DNA of 64,000 nucleotides, from contig NZ_CP031848.1 in assembly GCF_003441595.1 (NCBI RefSeq), positions 806,001-870,000 on the forward strand, written 5' to 3'. The first letter of the stretch is position 1, and the number at the start of each line of letters is the position of its first letter. Source of the stretch: Marinobacter sp. Arc7-DN-1 (GTDB taxonomy: Bacteria > Pseudomonadota > Gammaproteobacteria > Pseudomonadales > Oleiphilaceae). Of this stretch, positions 62,655 through 64,000 are shown one piece after another. Below the pieces are notes generated by a model that had not been told where the DNA came from, made no database searches, and worked only from the letters and a program-made list of their open reading frames with translations. A program made the translations under genes and the position numbers.

Positions 62655-63620
62655 TCAAACCTCCGGATTGCCCAGCGCCTCGGCAGCTCCCAGCAGCCCG
62701 GTGTAGGGCTCCGTTACCACGTAAACCGGCGTGAATTCCAGCAGCGGCCGCATCCTGCCCTTGTCCTCAAAGCCGTTGCGGAACGGACTCTCCAGAAAGA
62801 AATCGAGAAATCGCGGCAAGATGCCACCACACAGGTAAACGCCGCCGGTACTTCCGAGGGTGAGGACACCATTGCCGGCAACCCGGCCCAGAATCTCGCA
62901 GAAATGACGCAGAGTGTGGCGAGCCAGGTTATCGGCATTATCAACAGCAGCTGCGGTGATTTTCTCGGGTGCATCCAGCGGCGCAGCCACACCCTGTATT
63001 TCAGCATGGGCCTGATACAGATTCAGCAGGCCCTGACCACACAGAATCCGCTCTACCGAAACCCGCCCGAAGCGGGCCTTCAGGATACGCAGAACCGCCA
63101 TCTCGGTATCGTCCGTTGGCGCAAAATCCACGTGCCCGCCTTCGGTCATCAACGGCACCCAACCCTGCCTGATCGGCACCAGCCCGGAAACCCCGAGCCC
63201 GGTTCCAGGCCCCATAACGAGCCTGGGGCGACGGCTGTCACCCGGACCGCCACAAACATGAACCAGTTGATCACCCGCAACATGGGGAACACCCAGCGCC
63301 ATGGCGGTAAAATCGTTGATCACCTTGAACGCCGACCAGCCAAACTGTTGCCGGACTTCTTCGGTATCAAAGCGCCAGTGATTGTTGGTCATCCGCACCT
63401 GGGTTCCACGCACCGGCGATGCCACCGCCAGGCAGACCTCCCCGACTTCGGAGACCCCCACGCGGGCCAGGTAATCGCGAACCGCGTCATCAAGGTTGTT
63501 GTAATCTCCACAGGACAGGATTTCGACAGCGTACGGCTGAACGCTGCCCGGCCCTACCAGGGCAAAACGCGCATTGGTGCCACCGATATCACCAACCAGT
63601 GAATAACGTGCTGTTGTCAT
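62655..63620 (-). CDS. glk: Glucokinase
   Basis: Glucokinase phosphorylates glucose to glucose 6-phosphate, feeding the Entner-Doudoroff pathway. The 321-residue protein has the ATP-binding opening [14 protein letters not shown], the catalytic loop [14 protein letters not shown] with its aspartate near residue 100, and [14 protein letters not shown] followed by [32 protein letters not shown] is the second phosphate-binding block. ATG at 63620 overlaps the edd stop by four bases (ATGA), giving an edd-glk operon. Confidence 0.95.
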   Translation of the reverse strand: MTTARYSLVGDIGGTNARFALVGPGSVQPYAVEILSCGDYNNLDDAVRDYLARVGVSEVGEVCLAVASPVRGTQVRMTNNHWRFDTEEVRQQFGWSAFKVINDFTAMALGVPHVAGDQLVHVCGGPGDSRRPRLVMGPGTGLGVSGLVPIRQGWVPLMTEGGHVDFAPTDDTEMAVLRILKARFGRVSVERILCGQGLLNLYQAHAEIQGVAAPLDAPEKITAAAVDNADNLARHTLRHFCEILGRVAGNGVLTLGSTGGVYLCGGILPRFLDFFLESPFRNGFEDKGRMRPLLEFTPVYVVTEPYTGLLGAAEALGNPEV

Positions 63621-64000
63621 GCCTCGTGATTCCAGAAAAAACTGGCCCCTTCCTCGGGATTGCCGGCAGCGCGACGCAGCCAGCCAAACAACTCCCGACC
63701 GTAACCGTGATGATACCCGGTCAGGTCCGCTTTTTCAGATTCCCGGCCGGCAAAGTCCTGTTCATCCACCCGGATGGCAAGAACGCCCTTTTCGGCATCC
63801 AGGCAGATCGGATCACCGTTTTTGACCTTGGCCAGGGGACCACCATCCAGTGCCTCCGGGTAAACATGGATCGCCGCGGGTACCTTGCCGGACGCGCCGG
63901 ACATACGGCCATCGGTCACCAGGGCCACCCTGAACCCGCGGTCCTGCAACACGCCGAGATAGGGCGTGAGTTTGTGCAACTCCGGCATGCCATTACTCTT
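63617..64000 (-). CDS. edd: 6-phosphogluconate dehydratase Edd, C-terminal part
   Basis: The frame runs off the right end of the window, leaving the last 127 residues. [41 protein letters not shown] and the ending [10 protein letters not shown] match the IlvD/Edd dehydratase C-terminus, and the adjacent glk favours Edd over dihydroxyacid dehydratase. The enzyme converts 6-phosphogluconate to KDPG using an iron-sulfur cluster, whose ligands lie outside the window. It overlaps glk by four bases. Confidence 0.93.
   Translation of the reverse strand, partial: KSNGMPELHKLTPYLGVLQDRGFRVALVTDGRMSGASGKVPAAIHVYPEALDGGPLAKVKNGDPICLDAEKGVLAIRVDEQDFAGRESEKADLTGYHHGYGRELFGWLRRAAGNPEEGASFFWNHEA

Overview
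The window looks like a chromosomal segment of a marine gammaproteobacterium, most likely Marinobacter or a close relative. This rests on the mixture of genes: a ccoNOQP-ccoGHIS respiratory block, pdxB, rhlB, epmC, dsbD, ttcA, PHA synthase with phasin, and a GlpSTPQUV-type glycerol ABC transporter. It also rests on uniform, moderately GC-rich codon use. I see no prophage, insertion sequence, CRISPR array, tRNA or rRNA gene. Several start sites were moved inside longer open frames on the basis of ribosome-binding sites or family length; each entry says so.

Layout. 1-10 kb is housekeeping: the end of an alanine aminotransferase gene, htpX, an epmC-rhlB-pdxB operon (minus), dsbD, tusA and a 7TMR-DISM diguanylate cyclase. 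10-19 kb is the cbb3 cytochrome oxidase operon and its assembly genes, headed by a perfect FNR/Anr box, followed by ttcA on the opposite strand. 20-26 kb holds a DnaJ-related protein, a polysaccharide deacetylase and a four-gene envelope cluster on the minus strand. That cluster encodes a C39 peptidase, a beta-barrel protein, a FadL-like barrel and a MalM-like lipoprotein, and resembles the poorly characterised fil genes of Acinetobacter. 26-33 kb carries an SLC13 transporter, a YjdF-like membrane protein, and a DksA-like protein next to an ABC/HlyD tripartite exporter. 33-44 kb has phasin and PhaC, a CBS-PAS-GGDEF protein, an SSS symporter, a chimeric ApbE-AgmX gene, a chemoreceptor of unusual layout and an orphan periplasmic binding protein.

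44-61 kb is a glycerol catabolic island: eno-tpiA, glpSTPQUV, a sigma-54 activator, glpK, glpR, glpD, a porin, and a decayed second glpV copy. Near-palindromic sites of the form TTCG-N4-CGAA with flanking AT occur in front of nearly every transcription unit, which I read as GlpR operators. Glycerol would enter through the porin, be captured by GlpV, imported by GlpSTPQ, phosphorylated by GlpK and oxidised by GlpD. The resulting dihydroxyacetone phosphate would go to TpiA and enolase, which here appear to belong to the same regulon. 62-64 kb returns to central metabolism: a uracil-DNA glycosylase, glk and the end of edd (Entner-Doudoroff pathway).

The items I consider most worth a second look are the GlpR-box network that captures eno-tpiA and a porin, the fil-like envelope cluster, the ApbE-AgmX fusion, the glpV pseudogene that kept its operator, and the evenly spaced TTGAACA repeats in front of the sigma-54 activator.
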